Origin: Porphyromonadaceae bacterium FC4
GTDB lineage: Bacteria; Bacteroidota; Bacteroidia; Bacteroidales; Porphyromonadaceae
NCBI GenBank assembly: GCA_900120395.1
Contig: LT635553.1
Location: 1,098,254-1,162,253, forward strand
DNA: 64,000 bases
Direction of reading: 5' to 3'
A program made the position numbers and the translations under genes. The notes below the pieces were generated by a model that saw only the letters and a list, made by a program, of their open reading frames with translations, did not search any database and was not told the origin of the DNA. The stretch's first letter is position 1. Each line of letters starts with the position of its first letter. Shown here piece after piece: positions 1-8,402 of this stretch.

Positions 1-245
1 TCATTTTCTTGGAAGGGAAGAGAGCGGTCTATCACGATCAAGTCACCATCCTGGATGCCGATATCTTTTAACGCATCTCCGTCAATGCGAGCAAAATAGG
101 TCGTTTCCGGATGGTGGATCAACTCCTTGTTGAGGTCAATAGGAGCAGAGACCTGATCCTCTGCCGGGGAGGCGAAGCCTGTAAAATGCTCACCGGTACT
201 GTTGTTTTCCCCGCTTTCTGTTTTTCTGTCTGTCTTTTGTCTCAT
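1..245 (-). CDS. umuD: UmuD-like S24 peptidase/translesion protein, C-terminus cut by window edge
   Basis: The first 81 codons of a LexA/UmuD-fold protein read leftwards off the window. UmuD proteins self-cleave after RecA activation and partner with UmuC polymerase. Visible are the cleavage-region context TGFASPAED, the block IDLNKELIHHPETTYF, and GDLIVIDRSL, all typical of UmuD. The catalytic serine motif GDSM is GDAL here: the codon at 72-74 is GCG (Ala). The general-base lysine lies beyond the window. The start chosen is the only ATG before the conserved region. It lies 198 bp downstream of the XRE gene on the same strand, so the two may form one damage-response unit with a umuC off the left edge. 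Family assignment is firm; loss of self-cleavage is inferred. Confidence 0.85.
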   Translation of the reverse strand, partial: MRQKTDRKTESGENNSTGEHFTGFASPAEDQVSAPIDLNKELIHHPETTYFARIDGDALKDIGIQDGDLIVIDRSLPFQEN

Positions 246-443
246 CTTCTTTCAAGGGTAAAGATACCGCATATTCCCTTAAATACCCTTTCCGTTTGGC
301 AGGCTAAGAAAAAGAGATCTATTTACAGACTAGCCTGTTTTTATGGGGCATTTATCGGGGTCGTGCACGTCAATTATATCGGCGAAGAAACGGGGGATTC
401 CTCGGGTATAGAAATTATTAGGAGAGAGTGGTATCAGTACGAC
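246..443 (-). promoter_or_regulatory. umuD leader / intergenic region with inverted repeat
   Basis: This 198 bp gap between the XRE gene and umuD contains an inverted repeat CAGGCTA (about 300-306) / TAGCCTG (331-337) with a run of T on its + strand right side. I see no clear TAnnTTTG promoter. It may be a terminator or an operator; I cannot decide. Confidence 0.25.
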
Positions 444-863
444 TTATTTTGTCCGACTTTCCGATGGGACTAACACTTCGTAAGTGTTGTCATCGTAGTA
501 GATGATAACCTTCTCGATGCGCCGGGTATGTCGGGGTGCCTCTGTGTCATTGGCAGAGGGATAAGGTATGGTCAGCCCAGGATCGGGAGTCAATGGGTCT
601 TGGAACAGAGGCACAGACCGCCTGCGTGCATCTTCATACCTTACAGCAGGATCTACCATTGGACCATCTCCGTGAACCAGCCAGCCGGTCTCGTATTTGG
701 GAAAGGCGGCAAGGATTTTCTCTATAACTTCAGCACTGGCATTATTTCTACCGGTTAGGACATGGCTAAGGGTCGAAGTCTTTATTCCTGTTTTGGTTGA
801 AAATTCGACTTGAGATAATCCTTCCTGTTCTATTATTAATCTGATTCGATCTTTTGTGTCCAT
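444..863 (-). CDS. XRE-family helix-turn-helix transcriptional regulator
   Basis: A 139-residue protein with an N-terminal Cro/C1-type helix-turn-helix (residues about 5-55: RIRLIIEQEGLSQVEFSTKT then TSTLSHVLTGRN), followed by a proline-rich linker and a short C-terminal segment. This layout is common in Bacteroidota stand-alone regulators; no peptidase or ligand domain is visible. It probably represses its own promoter: a perfect 12 bp palindrome lies at 882-893, 20-30 bp upstream of its start. It precedes the umuD-like gene on the same strand, so it may control that gene too. The regulator family is clear; targets are inferred. Confidence 0.85.
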   Translation of the reverse strand: MDTKDRIRLIIEQEGLSQVEFSTKTGIKTSTLSHVLTGRNNASAEVIEKILAAFPKYETGWLVHGDGPMVDPAVRYEDARRRSVPLFQDPLTPDPGLTIPYPSANDTEAPRHTRRIEKVIIYYDDNTYEVLVPSESRTK

Positions 864-881
864 TACTCTACTCCGATAATA

Positions 882-893
882 TGTGAATTCACA
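882..893 (-). promoter_or_regulatory. palindromic operator candidate upstream of XRE gene
   Basis: TGTGAATTCACA is a perfect 12 bp palindrome 19-30 bp upstream of the XRE start codon. A TAnnTTTG-type -7 element (TATATTTG, minus strand, 926-933) lies further upstream, embedded in a second imperfect inverted repeat at 913-939 (TATGTATAT / ATATACACATA). Both positions suit autorepression. Confidence 0.4.
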
Positions 894-1404
894 CGGTTTG
901 CGCTTGTGTATTTATGTATATGTGGCAAATATACACATAAAGATCACATCGTATTCATAGATGGATCGGCATTGCATCATCAGCGGATTGTGAAGCCCTT
1001 TATCATTCCTAGAAGTTGACCTCGTATTTATTTGTATAAAGCTGGTTTATAGTGATATGTGTTGATTTCCTTCAATTCTCATTGTACGTAAGCAACATGA
1101 CGGAGTGAATAAGCAGCGATTGTGGTAGAAATATTCTCGACCTTCTACATAACTAACTCAAAAATAAACAAGTATGATTTTTATTGACGGGCATTTGAAT
1201 ATTGAATTAATATTAAATGTCGAGGTGGTATATTCTGTTATTGCCCGATCGAAGTGTATTTATGCATGTGAATATTTGTGGTTTTGTTGTGTATTTGGAG
1301 TTCACGTCAAGGCATTCGTTTGTGAATTTTGTTTATTGTGGTAATTGGAAATTTGCACTGTAGTTTACATCAGGAACGAAGTGGCTACTCTCCCTAAAAT
1401 CGTG

Positions 1405-1412
1405 TATCTTTG
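1405..1412 (+). promoter_or_regulatory. Bacteroidota-type -7 promoter element of dipeptidase operon
   Basis: TATCTTTG matches the TAnnTTTG consensus exactly and lies 50 bp upstream of the dipeptidase ATG. No convincing -33 TTTG is found at the usual spacing. Confidence 0.45.
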
Positions 1413-1462
1413 GATAAGTTAGAGTAAGACCTTATTAATACAAAACAACTTTCTGAATACGT

Positions 1463-2854
1463 ATGAATAACGAGAGTACATCTTCTCTCATCCAAGAGTA
1501 TATCAATAGCCACGAAGAGCAATTCCTAGATGACCTATTTACTCTTATCCGGATACCATCCATTAGTTCGCTAGCTGAGCATAAGGAGGATATGCATAGA
1601 TGTGCGGGCCAATGGGTGGAGCTTTTACACAAAAGTGGTATGGATAAGGCTGAGGTAATGAGCACCTGCGGCAACTCAATCGTCTACGCAGAGAAAATCA
1701 TTTCCCCAAATGCTCCTACTGTATTGGTGTACGGTCACTATGATGTAATGCCCGAAGAACCCATTGATAAATGGCATTCACCTGCATTTGAGCCTGAAGT
1801 AAGAGATGGTCTCATCTATGCACGGGGTGCAGATGATGACAAAGGACAGTCCATGTCTCAGGTAAAGGGATTTGAAATAGCTAATAAACTCGGTTTTTTG
1901 AAGTGTAATGTGAAGGTCATCCTTGAGGGAGAAGAAGAGATCGGATCTCCTAGCCTTGAGTCGTTTTGTGAAGAACACAAAGACCTCCTCCAGAGCGATG
2001 TTATCCTGGTAAGTGACACTGCGATGGAGAGCAAGGAGATACCCTCAATCACTGTGGGGCTCCGTGGCATTTGCTATTGGGAGATAGAAGTGCATGGACC
2101 AAACAGAGACCTCCATTCGGGAAAATTTGGGGGAGCTGTAGCTAACCCTGTCAATGCTCTATGTACAATCATTTCACAACTGGTGGATGAGTCAGGGAGA
2201 ATCACCATTCCTGAATTTTATGACGACGTCATAGAGCTATCTGAAACAGAACGGCAAATGATGGCTGGAATACCCTTTGATGAGGAGGCGTTCAAGTCAG
2301 ATCTGGGCATACCTGATACAGCCGGAGAAGAGGGATATACAACTACTGAACGAAAAAGCTCTCGCCCTACCCTTGACCTATGCGGTATTTGGGGAGGATA
2401 TACAGGAGAAGGTGCTAAAACAATACTTCCTTCCTCGGCTTCTGCCAAAGTATCTTGTAGATTAGTTGCCGATCAAGACTACAAGAAAATTGAGCAAGAC
2501 TTTGTACAGTATGTAGAGAGCCTTGCGCCGAAGGGAGTTCGAGTAACAGTAAAGCCACTCCACGGAGGAGCACCCTACTTATGTCCTACAGATCATCCAG
2601 CGTATAAGGTTGCAGAAAAAGCCTATGAGACAACTTTTGGCACGAAGCCGATAGCGACACGTAGCGGTGGCAGTATCCCTATCATCAATACGTTTGAGAA
2701 AGTCTTGGGCGTCAAGAGCATCCTGATGGGGTTTGGGCTCAATAGTGATAACATTCACTCCCCTAACGAAAACTTTCCTCTTGAGAACTTCTACGGTGGA
2801 ATAAGAACTGTGGCAGAGTTTTATGCAAGATATGGACATGACGAAAAAAAATAA
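1463..2854 (+). CDS. M20 family metallo-dipeptidase
   Basis: A 463-residue cytosolic zinc peptidase of the M20/M25/M40 group, related to CNDP/DapE-like dipeptidases. Metal and catalytic motifs are in order: GHYDVMPEEP (about 93), YARGADDDKGQ with the bridging Asp (about 119), EGEEEIGSPS with the general-base Glu (about 157), SDTAMES (about 185), and the late His in DNIHSPNENF (about 434). The dimerisation insert between the halves is present. Length is normal for the family. It is followed with a short overlap by a deaminase and then a nucleoside phosphorylase, so it probably heads a three-gene operon. Exact substrate cannot be read from sequence; hydrolysis of short peptides fits a peptide-fermenting anaerobe. 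Confidence 0.9.
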   Translation: MNNESTSSLIQEYINSHEEQFLDDLFTLIRIPSISSLAEHKEDMHRCAGQWVELLHKSGMDKAEVMSTCGNSIVYAEKIISPNAPTVLVYGHYDVMPEEPIDKWHSPAFEPEVRDGLIYARGADDDKGQSMSQVKGFEIANKLGFLKCNVKVILEGEEEIGSPSLESFCEEHKDLLQSDVILVSDTAMESKEIPSITVGLRGICYWEIEVHGPNRDLHSGKFGGAVANPVNALCTIISQLVDESGRITIPEFYDDVIELSETERQMMAGIPFDEEAFKSDLGIPDTAGEEGYTTTERKSSRPTLDLCGIWGGYTGEGAKTILPSSASAKVSCRLVADQDYKKIEQDFVQYVESLAPKGVRVTVKPLHGGAPYLCPTDHPAYKVAEKAYETTFGTKPIATRSGGSIPIINTFEKVLGVKSILMGFGLNSDNIHSPNENFPLENFYGGIRTVAEFYARYGHDEKK

Positions 2855-4139
2855 GATCTACATCAAGAACGCTTTACTACCAGGCCAAACGGTAGGAGAC
2901 GTACTGATCACAGAAAATAAAATCACCCACGTAGGAACTGTTCCCGAGTCTGAATGCCAAGGAGCAGAGGTCCTGGACGGGACAGACAAGGCCGTCATAC
3001 CGGGATTTGCTAATACCCACACTCATGCCGCAATGACCTACTTTAGGGGGTATGGAGATGACTTGGACTTGATGGACTGGCTGAACAATATGGTCTGGCC
3101 GGTGGAGGCACACCTGACTCCGGAGGATGTATACTGGGGCTCTAAGATGGCTTGTGTAGAAATGATCAAGAGTGGCACAACAGCCTTTCTTGACATGTAC
3201 ACTTTTCCAGAAGGAACCGCTCAAGCAGTGGAAGAAAGCGGCATGAGAGCTGTTCTCTCGTATACCATGTTTGATCAGGGAAATGAAGAGCGAGCAAAGC
3301 TAGACCGAGAAAACCTAGATAAGTACCTCAACGATTTTCGTGGTTTTTCGGACCGAGTTCAGTTTTCCGTGGGACCACACGCCATATATACTGTATCCGG
3401 AAAACAGCTAAAGTATGCCCATGAGTTTGCTAAGGAGCATGACCTACTGGTGCACCTCCATCTCAGTGAAACGTATGTGGAGTGGAAGGAGGCTTGTCGC
3501 AAATATGGCACCACTCCGGTAAGGTATCTGAACAACCTAGGAATACTTTCTCCCAGGTTGGTATTGGCTCACTCCCTCTGGATGGATAGTGAAGAGTTAC
3601 AGATGCTTGCAGACAATGGCTGTAGCACAGTTCATAACCCGGCATCCAATATGAAGCTGGCGAGTGGCTATCGCTTTCGCTTTGACGAGATGCGCAAGAA
3701 AGGGATCAAATTAGGAATTGGAACCGATGGATGCTCGAGCTCCAATACGTTGGACATGACCACGGCTATGAGACTGGCGTCGTTTCTTGCAAAGGCTTGG
3801 AGTGGTGATCCTAAAGCAGCTCCCGCACGAGATGTTTTTGAAAGTGCTACCAAGACCGGGTATGAGATCCTGAGGGTAAATGGAGGGGAGATCTCTGTAG
3901 GTAGTGTGGCTGACCTGTGCCTAGTGGATCTCACAGTGCCGGAGATGACCCCGGTACACAATCTAATTTCTAACATGGTGTACTCGGCTTGCGGTAGTTT
4001 TATAGATACCACTATCGTTAACGGCAAGATACTTATGCGTAACCGTGTGGTAGAGGGTGAGGAGGAAGTTAGAGAGCAGTTTTTGAAACACTGCCACGAT
4101 CTTTTTGAGAGAAGTAAAAAAACAACTAATAAAAAATAA
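2838..4139 (+). CDS. mtaD: amidohydrolase, 5-methylthioadenosine/S-adenosylhomocysteine deaminase type
   Basis: About 433 residues of the TrzA/ATZ/MtaD amidohydrolase family, which deaminate S-adenosylhomocysteine, methylthioadenosine or adenosine with one metal ion. Seen motifs: HTHAAM (metal His pair), [25 protein letters not shown] and [13 protein letters not shown] with the metal Asp. In-frame ATGs exist at 2823, 2832 and 2838; the third is preferred because [12 protein letters not shown] aligns with the usual N-terminal beta strand. The start overlaps the dipeptidase stop by 17 bp, indicating translational coupling. The next gene is a purine nucleoside phosphorylase, so deamination followed by phosphorolysis to hypoxanthine is the likely pathway. 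Which nucleoside is preferred is not decidable here. Confidence 0.85.
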   Translation: MTKKNKIYIKNALLPGQTVGDVLITENKITHVGTVPESECQGAEVLDGTDKAVIPGFANTHTHAAMTYFRGYGDDLDLMDWLNNMVWPVEAHLTPEDVYWGSKMACVEMIKSGTTAFLDMYTFPEGTAQAVEESGMRAVLSYTMFDQGNEERAKLDRENLDKYLNDFRGFSDRVQFSVGPHAIYTVSGKQLKYAHEFAKEHDLLVHLHLSETYVEWKEACRKYGTTPVRYLNNLGILSPRLVLAHSLWMDSEELQMLADNGCSTVHNPASNMKLASGYRFRFDEMRKKGIKLGIGTDGCSSSNTLDMTTAMRLASFLAKAWSGDPKAAPARDVFESATKTGYEILRVNGGEISVGSVADLCLVDLTVPEMTPVHNLISNMVYSACGSFIDTTIVNGKILMRNRVVEGEEEVREQFLKHCHDLFERSKKTTNKK

Positions 4140-4140
4140 C

Positions 4141-4965
4141 ATGATGAAGTACAGTGAATACAAGGCAGCAGCGGACTACTTACGCCCCTATGTCCCTAAA
4201 GAGACAAAGTGTGCAATCACTCTAGGAAGTGGTCTAGGAGCTCTAGCGGACAAGATAGATGCTAAACACGTAATCCCATATGGTGACATCCCCAACTTTC
4301 CAGTGTCGACAGCCATTGGACACAAGGGAAACCTAATCATCGGTACACTGGATGGTTCACCTGTAATTGCTATGCAGGGGCGTTTTCACTACTATGAAGG
4401 GTACGAGATGGATAAAGTGACCTTTCATGTGCGTGTTTTTAAGCTACTTGGTATCGATACTCTTTTTGTTTCGAATGCAGCAGGCGGACTGGATAGAAGC
4501 TTCAAGGTAGGTGACTTGATGATCATCAGAGATCACATCAATCTTCTTCCTAATCCTTTGATTGGCTCTAATATAGAGGAATTTGGTCTCCGCTTTCCCG
4601 ATATGACAAGGCCCTACGATCTAGAGTTGAGGGAGAGAGCTAAAAAGATTGCTCAAGAGCAAGGGGTAAAACTACAAGAGGGCGTATATATTGGCTGGAC
4701 CGGTCCTTCTTACGAAACTCCGGCTGAATGTCTTTTCTTAGAAAAAATTGGAGGTAATGCTATTGGCATGAGCACAGTGCCTGAAGTGATTGTTGCCAGA
4801 CATGCAGGGCTTAAAGTCTTTGGAATGTCGGTCATCACAAATGAATCATTTAACTCCACTGAGGGGTACGAAAATGACGGTGATGATGTAATCAAGCAGG
4901 CGAATGCTGCTTCAGAGCGTATGAGTAAGCTATTCTCGGCTCTTATAAAGTCCTTATATGCGTAA
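4141..4965 (+). CDS. purine nucleoside phosphorylase (trimeric, PNP/MTAP family)
   Basis: A 274-residue enzyme that converts purine nucleosides and phosphate to base and (deoxy)ribose-1-phosphate. Motifs: GSGLGALAD phosphate loop (about 30), GRFHYYEGY (about 80), SNAAGGLD (about 115), and the base-binding segment [15 protein letters not shown] followed by VITNES. The start at 4141 is one base after the stop of the upstream deaminase; an upstream in-frame start at 4105 would lie inside that gene and is unlikely. The length matches trimeric low-molecular-mass PNPs. The operon pairs it with a nucleoside deaminase, which supports purine salvage. Confidence in the enzyme class is high. Confidence 0.93.
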   Translation: MMKYSEYKAAADYLRPYVPKETKCAITLGSGLGALADKIDAKHVIPYGDIPNFPVSTAIGHKGNLIIGTLDGSPVIAMQGRFHYYEGYEMDKVTFHVRVFKLLGIDTLFVSNAAGGLDRSFKVGDLMIIRDHINLLPNPLIGSNIEEFGLRFPDMTRPYDLELRERAKKIAQEQGVKLQEGVYIGWTGPSYETPAECLFLEKIGGNAIGMSTVPEVIVARHAGLKVFGMSVITNESFNSTEGYENDGDDVIKQANAASERMSKLFSALIKSLYA

Positions 4966-5031
4966 GGAGCATACGAATGGCCGTAATTTCTCATGGCTCA
5001 CGCATTTGAAGTTTAGAGGTAGTCGGTGGTG

Positions 5032-5190
5032 ATGATGTCGGTGTTGGCTGAGCATTATGACTTTACGGAGGAGGAGCCGGACTTTATCATCAATTACGAC
5101 ATCAGGTACCGCATGGGGGACGAACTAAGGAAGACGACAAGACACCAAGTCCCCCTATTTTTGCCGCTCGGGGAGGGATGGAGAACTTGA
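5032..5190 (+). pseudogene. fragment resembling C-terminus of Eco57I-type DNA methylase
   Basis: An open stretch of 52 codons contains LAEHYDFTEEEPDFIINYDI then RYRMGDEL. This closely resembles the extreme C-terminus (…EEELDFIINYDIKYRMG) of large Eco57I/type II-G-like adenine methyltransferases of Bacteroidota. The rest of the gene is absent; an in-frame stop (TAG, 5020-5022) sits upstream, and the fragment begins inside the left inverted repeat of the element. It is too short to be a functional protein and is best read as captured or leftover coding DNA. The match is from memory of the family, not from a search. Confidence 0.45.
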
Positions 5191-5271
5191 CGGATAGAAG
5201 CGAAATGTTTCCAGTAGGAAAGAAAATGATATGACGGATAGTAGCAATCTGCTTCCAGTAGGAAACTTTTT
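5184..5271 (-). repeat. dispersed tandem-palindrome repeat, copy 1
   Basis: Two ~44 bp units in reverse orientation, each with TTTCCTACTGGAAR and CTATCCGTCA when read on the minus strand. This copy lies within the inverted-repeat element 4982-5413, so either it inserted there or the element carried it. The rest of the 573 bp gap between PNP and the DUF2795 gene holds the element and the promoter at 5423-5453. Confidence 0.9.
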
Positions 5272-5422
5272 CAGTACACTTCATCTTTCTTGAGAGGTTG
5301 AAGAAAAAAGAGCCCATGAGGCTCTGCAAAAGATCAATGCCACTAAAGCCCCACCGACATCATCACTACCGACTATCTCTAAACTTCAAATGCATGAGCC
5401 CTACGTAATTTCTTGTAAACCA

Positions 5423-5453
5423 TTTGTTATTCTCGATCTTTTTATTATTTTTG
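5423..5453 (+). promoter_or_regulatory. Bacteroidota promoter of DUF2795 gene
   Basis: -33 TTTG at 5423-5426 and -7 TATTTTTG at 5446-5453 with 19 bp spacing: a textbook primary sigma promoter for this phylum. It starts just 9 bp beyond the right flank of the inserted element, so it appears intact. Confidence 0.65.
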
Positions 5454-5538
5454 CGCACCGTATGGTTTTTGAATAATAGAAAACTCTAAAGTATATTCAT
5501 ACTTCTAATAAACCGAAAAAAGAGAAACATTTGCTTTT

Positions 5539-5760
5539 ATGTATTGGACACTTGAATTAGCCTCTAAGCTAGATGATGCCCCATGGCCTGCTACTAAGGA
5601 CGAACTCATTGATTATGCACAGCGAACATGTGCTCCGATGGAAGTAATTGAAAATCTTCAAGAAATCGAAGATGAGGGCGAAACATATGACTCTATAGAG
5701 GAAATATGGCCCGACTATCCAAGTAAAGAAGACTTTTTCTTCAACGAAGAAGAATACTGA
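5539..5760 (+). CDS. small acidic DUF2795 domain protein
   Basis: A 73-residue acidic protein. The central motif WPATKDELIDYAQRTCAP followed by VIENLQEIEDEGETYDSIEEIWPDYP is the DUF2795 pattern, a small helical domain of unknown function widespread in bacteria. There is no signal peptide or membrane segment. A good promoter sits 85 bp upstream. The gap of about 54 bp to the alcohol dehydrogenase allows co-transcription. Family recognised, function unknown. Confidence 0.85.
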   Translation: MYWTLELASKLDDAPWPATKDELIDYAQRTCAPMEVIENLQEIEDEGETYDSIEEIWPDYPSKEDFFFNEEEY

Positions 5761-5814
5761 TGCGATGGAGCGTCAAAAACTGACGTAAACTGAGAAAACC
5801 GTAGTCTTATTCAC

Positions 5815-6957
5815 ATGATGAAAAACTTCACTTTTCACAATCCCACCAAATTGATTTTTGGCAAGGGCTGTCTTTCTGAACTCAGAGTTCAGATCCCTAA
5901 TGAGGCACGTATCTTGATCACGTATGGTGGTGGCAGTGTGGTACGCAATGGCATACTACAGCAAGTGAAGGACTATTTAGAGGGGTACACAGTTTTTGAA
6001 TTTGGTGGCATTGAATCCAATCCCGATTGTGCCACCTTGGACAAAGCTATTGCTTACGGTCGTTCATGCGGTTGCACCTATCTTGTTGCTGTAGGTGGTG
6101 GATCCGTACTTGATGGTACAAAGCTGATTGCAGCGGGGATAAAGACGACTGATGCTTCTGCGTGGGAGATGGTACAGCAAAAGCGATACACTTCCGCCCT
6201 CCCCTATGGAACAGTGCTCACAGTGCCTGCGACAGGATCCGAAATGAATCGCGGCTCGGTAATATCCAACCGAGCTACGGGAGAGAAGTTTTCGTTTTAT
6301 AGCGAATTTCCTGTTTTTTCCTTACTGGATCCAACTTTCACATACACCCTATCTGAGCATCAGGTAGCATGTGGTATTGCTGATATTTTTGTGCATACTA
6401 TAGAGCAATACCTTACTTATCCGGGGCAAAGTGGAGTTATGGATCGACTTGCTGAAGGTCTGCTCCTAAATATTCTAGATTTTGCTCCTTTACGACTTGA
6501 GTCACCACAGGATTATGATGTAGCTTGTGAGTATATGCTTTCGGCTACTATAGGTCTTAATGGTTTCCTTTCCATGGGAGTGGATGAGGACTGGTCTACG
6601 CATGCCATAGGACATGAGCTGACAGCGCTAGCAGGCACCACTCACGGAGCCTCGCTTGTGATGATACTCCCCGCTCTGCTAGAGGTTATGAGACCGGAAA
6701 AGGAGCAGAAAGTCTTGCAGATGGGAAAGCGTGTATTTGGTCTCCAACACCCGACATTCCGAGATGTAGTTGAAAAAGTCAAAGATTTCATCCATAGTTT
6801 GGGGCTTTCCACCTCTATAAAGGAGGAGGGGATCAGTCCCGAAGTGGTATTGGAAATTGACCGACGCTTTTCTAAGAGAGGAAAATCATATGGAGAAAGG
6901 GGGATTGTCACCCCGGATAAGATTAGTCAAATCCTTCGTTTATCTAGTGAACTATGA
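5815..6957 (+). CDS. iron-containing alcohol dehydrogenase (butanol dehydrogenase / YqhD type)
   Basis: A 380-residue group III alcohol dehydrogenase, reducing aldehydes or ketones with NAD(P)H. Motifs: GGGSVLDGTKLIA dinucleotide-binding loop (about 98), PATGSEMN (about 140), and the metal ligands in CGIADIFVHTIEQYLT and STHAIGHELTALAGTTHGASL. ATGATG at 5815 offers two starts one codon apart. Its stop overlaps the following lipoprotein start by 4 bp (ATGA), so the genes are coupled translationally. In this context it may serve redox balance during fermentation; a direct link with the downstream secreted proteins is not obvious. Substrate unknown. Confidence 0.9.
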   Translation: MMKNFTFHNPTKLIFGKGCLSELRVQIPNEARILITYGGGSVVRNGILQQVKDYLEGYTVFEFGGIESNPDCATLDKAIAYGRSCGCTYLVAVGGGSVLDGTKLIAAGIKTTDASAWEMVQQKRYTSALPYGTVLTVPATGSEMNRGSVISNRATGEKFSFYSEFPVFSLLDPTFTYTLSEHQVACGIADIFVHTIEQYLTYPGQSGVMDRLAEGLLLNILDFAPLRLESPQDYDVACEYMLSATIGLNGFLSMGVDEDWSTHAIGHELTALAGTTHGASLVMILPALLEVMRPEKEQKVLQMGKRVFGLQHPTFRDVVEKVKDFIHSLGLSTSIKEEGISPEVVLEIDRRFSKRGKSYGERGIVTPDKISQILRLSSEL

Positions 6958-8402
6958 CCTTGAGAAGGCTATCGTTTTCTCTTCTTCTTTTTAGCCTCAT
7001 CCTCCTAGTATTTGGACGCTGTACACCACCCACAAATATAGAAGGACTAACGGTTAGTGCCAGTGAATACACCTCATCTCAAAATGGTGATACCCTAAAG
7101 GTCATCATTTCCTCAAACGAAGATTGGAAAGCAACAACAAACTTTAGCTGGCTGCGTCCAAATATGGAGCAAGGTATTGCCAATGGTCGTGTCAAGCTAA
7201 CGATAAAGGTACTGCCTAATCTTACGGATAAAGATAGGGAAGGTACTGTTGATATCACGACAGAGTCTAGCTCGGTCAGCATAAAGATACTGCAACAGCA
7301 TGGTGACGTTGATGCCGCGAAGTACCAGTATAATATCCCGGTAATCTTCCATGTACTGTACAATAAAGAGTACGAGGACGAACTCATCGCTGCCAATAAG
7401 CCCGCTGAAGGGATCGAGTACTTCCCTCTCAATAGCAGTGCGCTCCAAGAAATCATTGAAGAAATAAACAAAATCTACGAAGGAATGCCTATGGAGCCTC
7501 AAGAGTGGGGTTTCTTTAGACATCCAGCCTATGGGCAAAGACCTTTCCGTAATCTCAATGTTAAGTTTAGCCTTGCAACAAAAGATCCCAGTGGCAAGAC
7601 CCTCAATCCCATAGGTATAGTTAGGCATGAAATAGAGGGACGTGAGATTGACCCGACTCTTGTCATGCAGGATAAAAAGGGGGGAACCTATCACGAGATG
7701 GCATATCCTGTGACCGAGTATGTCAATGTCTTTGTGTTCCCGTTTGCTTCACAAGGAGGTGATGGCTACATTACTCTGGGTATAGCCCACCTGCCATACG
7801 GAACTACGGAAAATCCTATTCAAGGGTTAAATACTTTAGATAAGCGAATAGATAAATTCGACAACTACAACCATTGTGCTGTTATCAACGCAAAGGTTTT
7901 TGAGCCACGTATGCAGCGTCGCCTTCCTTTACAGGACCGTGCACCTATAAACACGATTGCCCATGAGCTGGGGCATATCTTGGGGCTTTATCATGTGTTC
8001 TCGGAAAAAAGAGACGACAGTGGTGCCTTAACCAACGAGACAGATACTTGTGAAGATACTGACTACTGTAGTGATACGCCAAGCTACAACCGATACAGGT
8101 ATGAAGATAACTATAAGATCATTATCGGAAGTGGTCGTGATGCCCTTACCCGTGAGCAAATGATTAGCTTGCTCAACCGCTTTACGTGTGCTCAACAAAA
8201 CTTACTTTCTACGAATGTAATGGATTATGACTGGACCTATGGAGATCGCTTTGAGGCTCAGCAAAAGGAACGAGTTCGCCAGGTATTATACTACAGCTTT
8301 TGCGTGCCCGGTCTGAAACTTGCGGAGCCAAGTGCCACTACCAGATCAACCCAGGATCCCGTCCCCATTGTATCCTCATGTAGTACTGTATTACTCAAAT
8401 GA
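6954..8402 (+). CDS. BACON-domain lipoprotein with M43-type metalloprotease domain
   Basis: A 482-residue predicted surface or periplasmic lipoprotein. The N-terminus has a hydrophobic signal with lipobox LVFGRC (Cys about 23). Residues about 35-118 form a BACON domain (SSNEDWKATTNFSWLRP … GTVDITTESSSVSIKILQQ), a beta-sandwich often binding carbohydrate or mucin in Bacteroidota. The C-terminal part carries the metzincin zinc motif HELGHILGLYH (about 338) and the Met-turn NVMDYDW (about 420), as in pappalysin-like M43 peptidases. Cysteine pairs around CEDTDYCSDTP are typical of M43. It overlaps its neighbours by 4 bp on both sides. No type IX C-terminal sorting domain is seen. Likely extracellular protein degradation; target unknown. 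Confidence 0.88.
   Translation: MTLRRLSFSLLLFSLILLVFGRCTPPTNIEGLTVSASEYTSSQNGDTLKVIISSNEDWKATTNFSWLRPNMEQGIANGRVKLTIKVLPNLTDKDREGTVDITTESSSVSIKILQQHGDVDAAKYQYNIPVIFHVLYNKEYEDELIAANKPAEGIEYFPLNSSALQEIIEEINKIYEGMPMEPQEWGFFRHPAYGQRPFRNLNVKFSLATKDPSGKTLNPIGIVRHEIEGREIDPTLVMQDKKGGTYHEMAYPVTEYVNVFVFPFASQGGDGYITLGIAHLPYGTTENPIQGLNTLDKRIDKFDNYNHCAVINAKVFEPRMQRRLPLQDRAPINTIAHELGHILGLYHVFSEKRDDSGALTNETDTCEDTDYCSDTPSYNRYRYEDNYKIIIGSGRDALTREQMISLLNRFTCAQQNLLSTNVMDYDWTYGDRFEAQQKERVRQVLYYSFCVPGLKLAEPSATTRSTQDPVPIVSSCSTVLLK

Larger units (their letters stand above)
864..1462. other. 599 bp divergent intergenic region, no gene recognised
   Basis: AT-rich region between the divergent XRE and dipeptidase genes. 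Apart from the operator-like palindromes near 882-939 and the promoter near 1405, I see no open reading frame with recognisable content, no RNA gene and no copy of the dispersed repeat. Confidence 0.5.
4982..5413. mobile_element. ~420 bp inverted-repeat element with flanking direct repeat (MITE or IS relic)
   Basis: Left arm 4995-5043 and right arm 5352-5400 are inverted repeats of 49 bp with 46 matches (arm begins GGCTCAYGCATTTGAAG). Just outside, CGTAATTTCT occurs in direct orientation at 4982-4991 and 5404-5413, as expected for a 10 bp target duplication, leaving 3 bp between duplication and arm on each side. The interior holds no transposase, only a methylase-like fragment (5032-5190) and one copy of the dispersed ~90 bp repeat (5184-5271). 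I read it as a non-autonomous or decayed element inserted between the PNP gene and the next promoter. The family cannot be named from sequence alone. Confidence 0.7.

Noticed and set aside
111-473. 120-codon plus-strand frame
   Set aside because: It is antisense to the umuD-like gene and its leader, with no recognisable domain.
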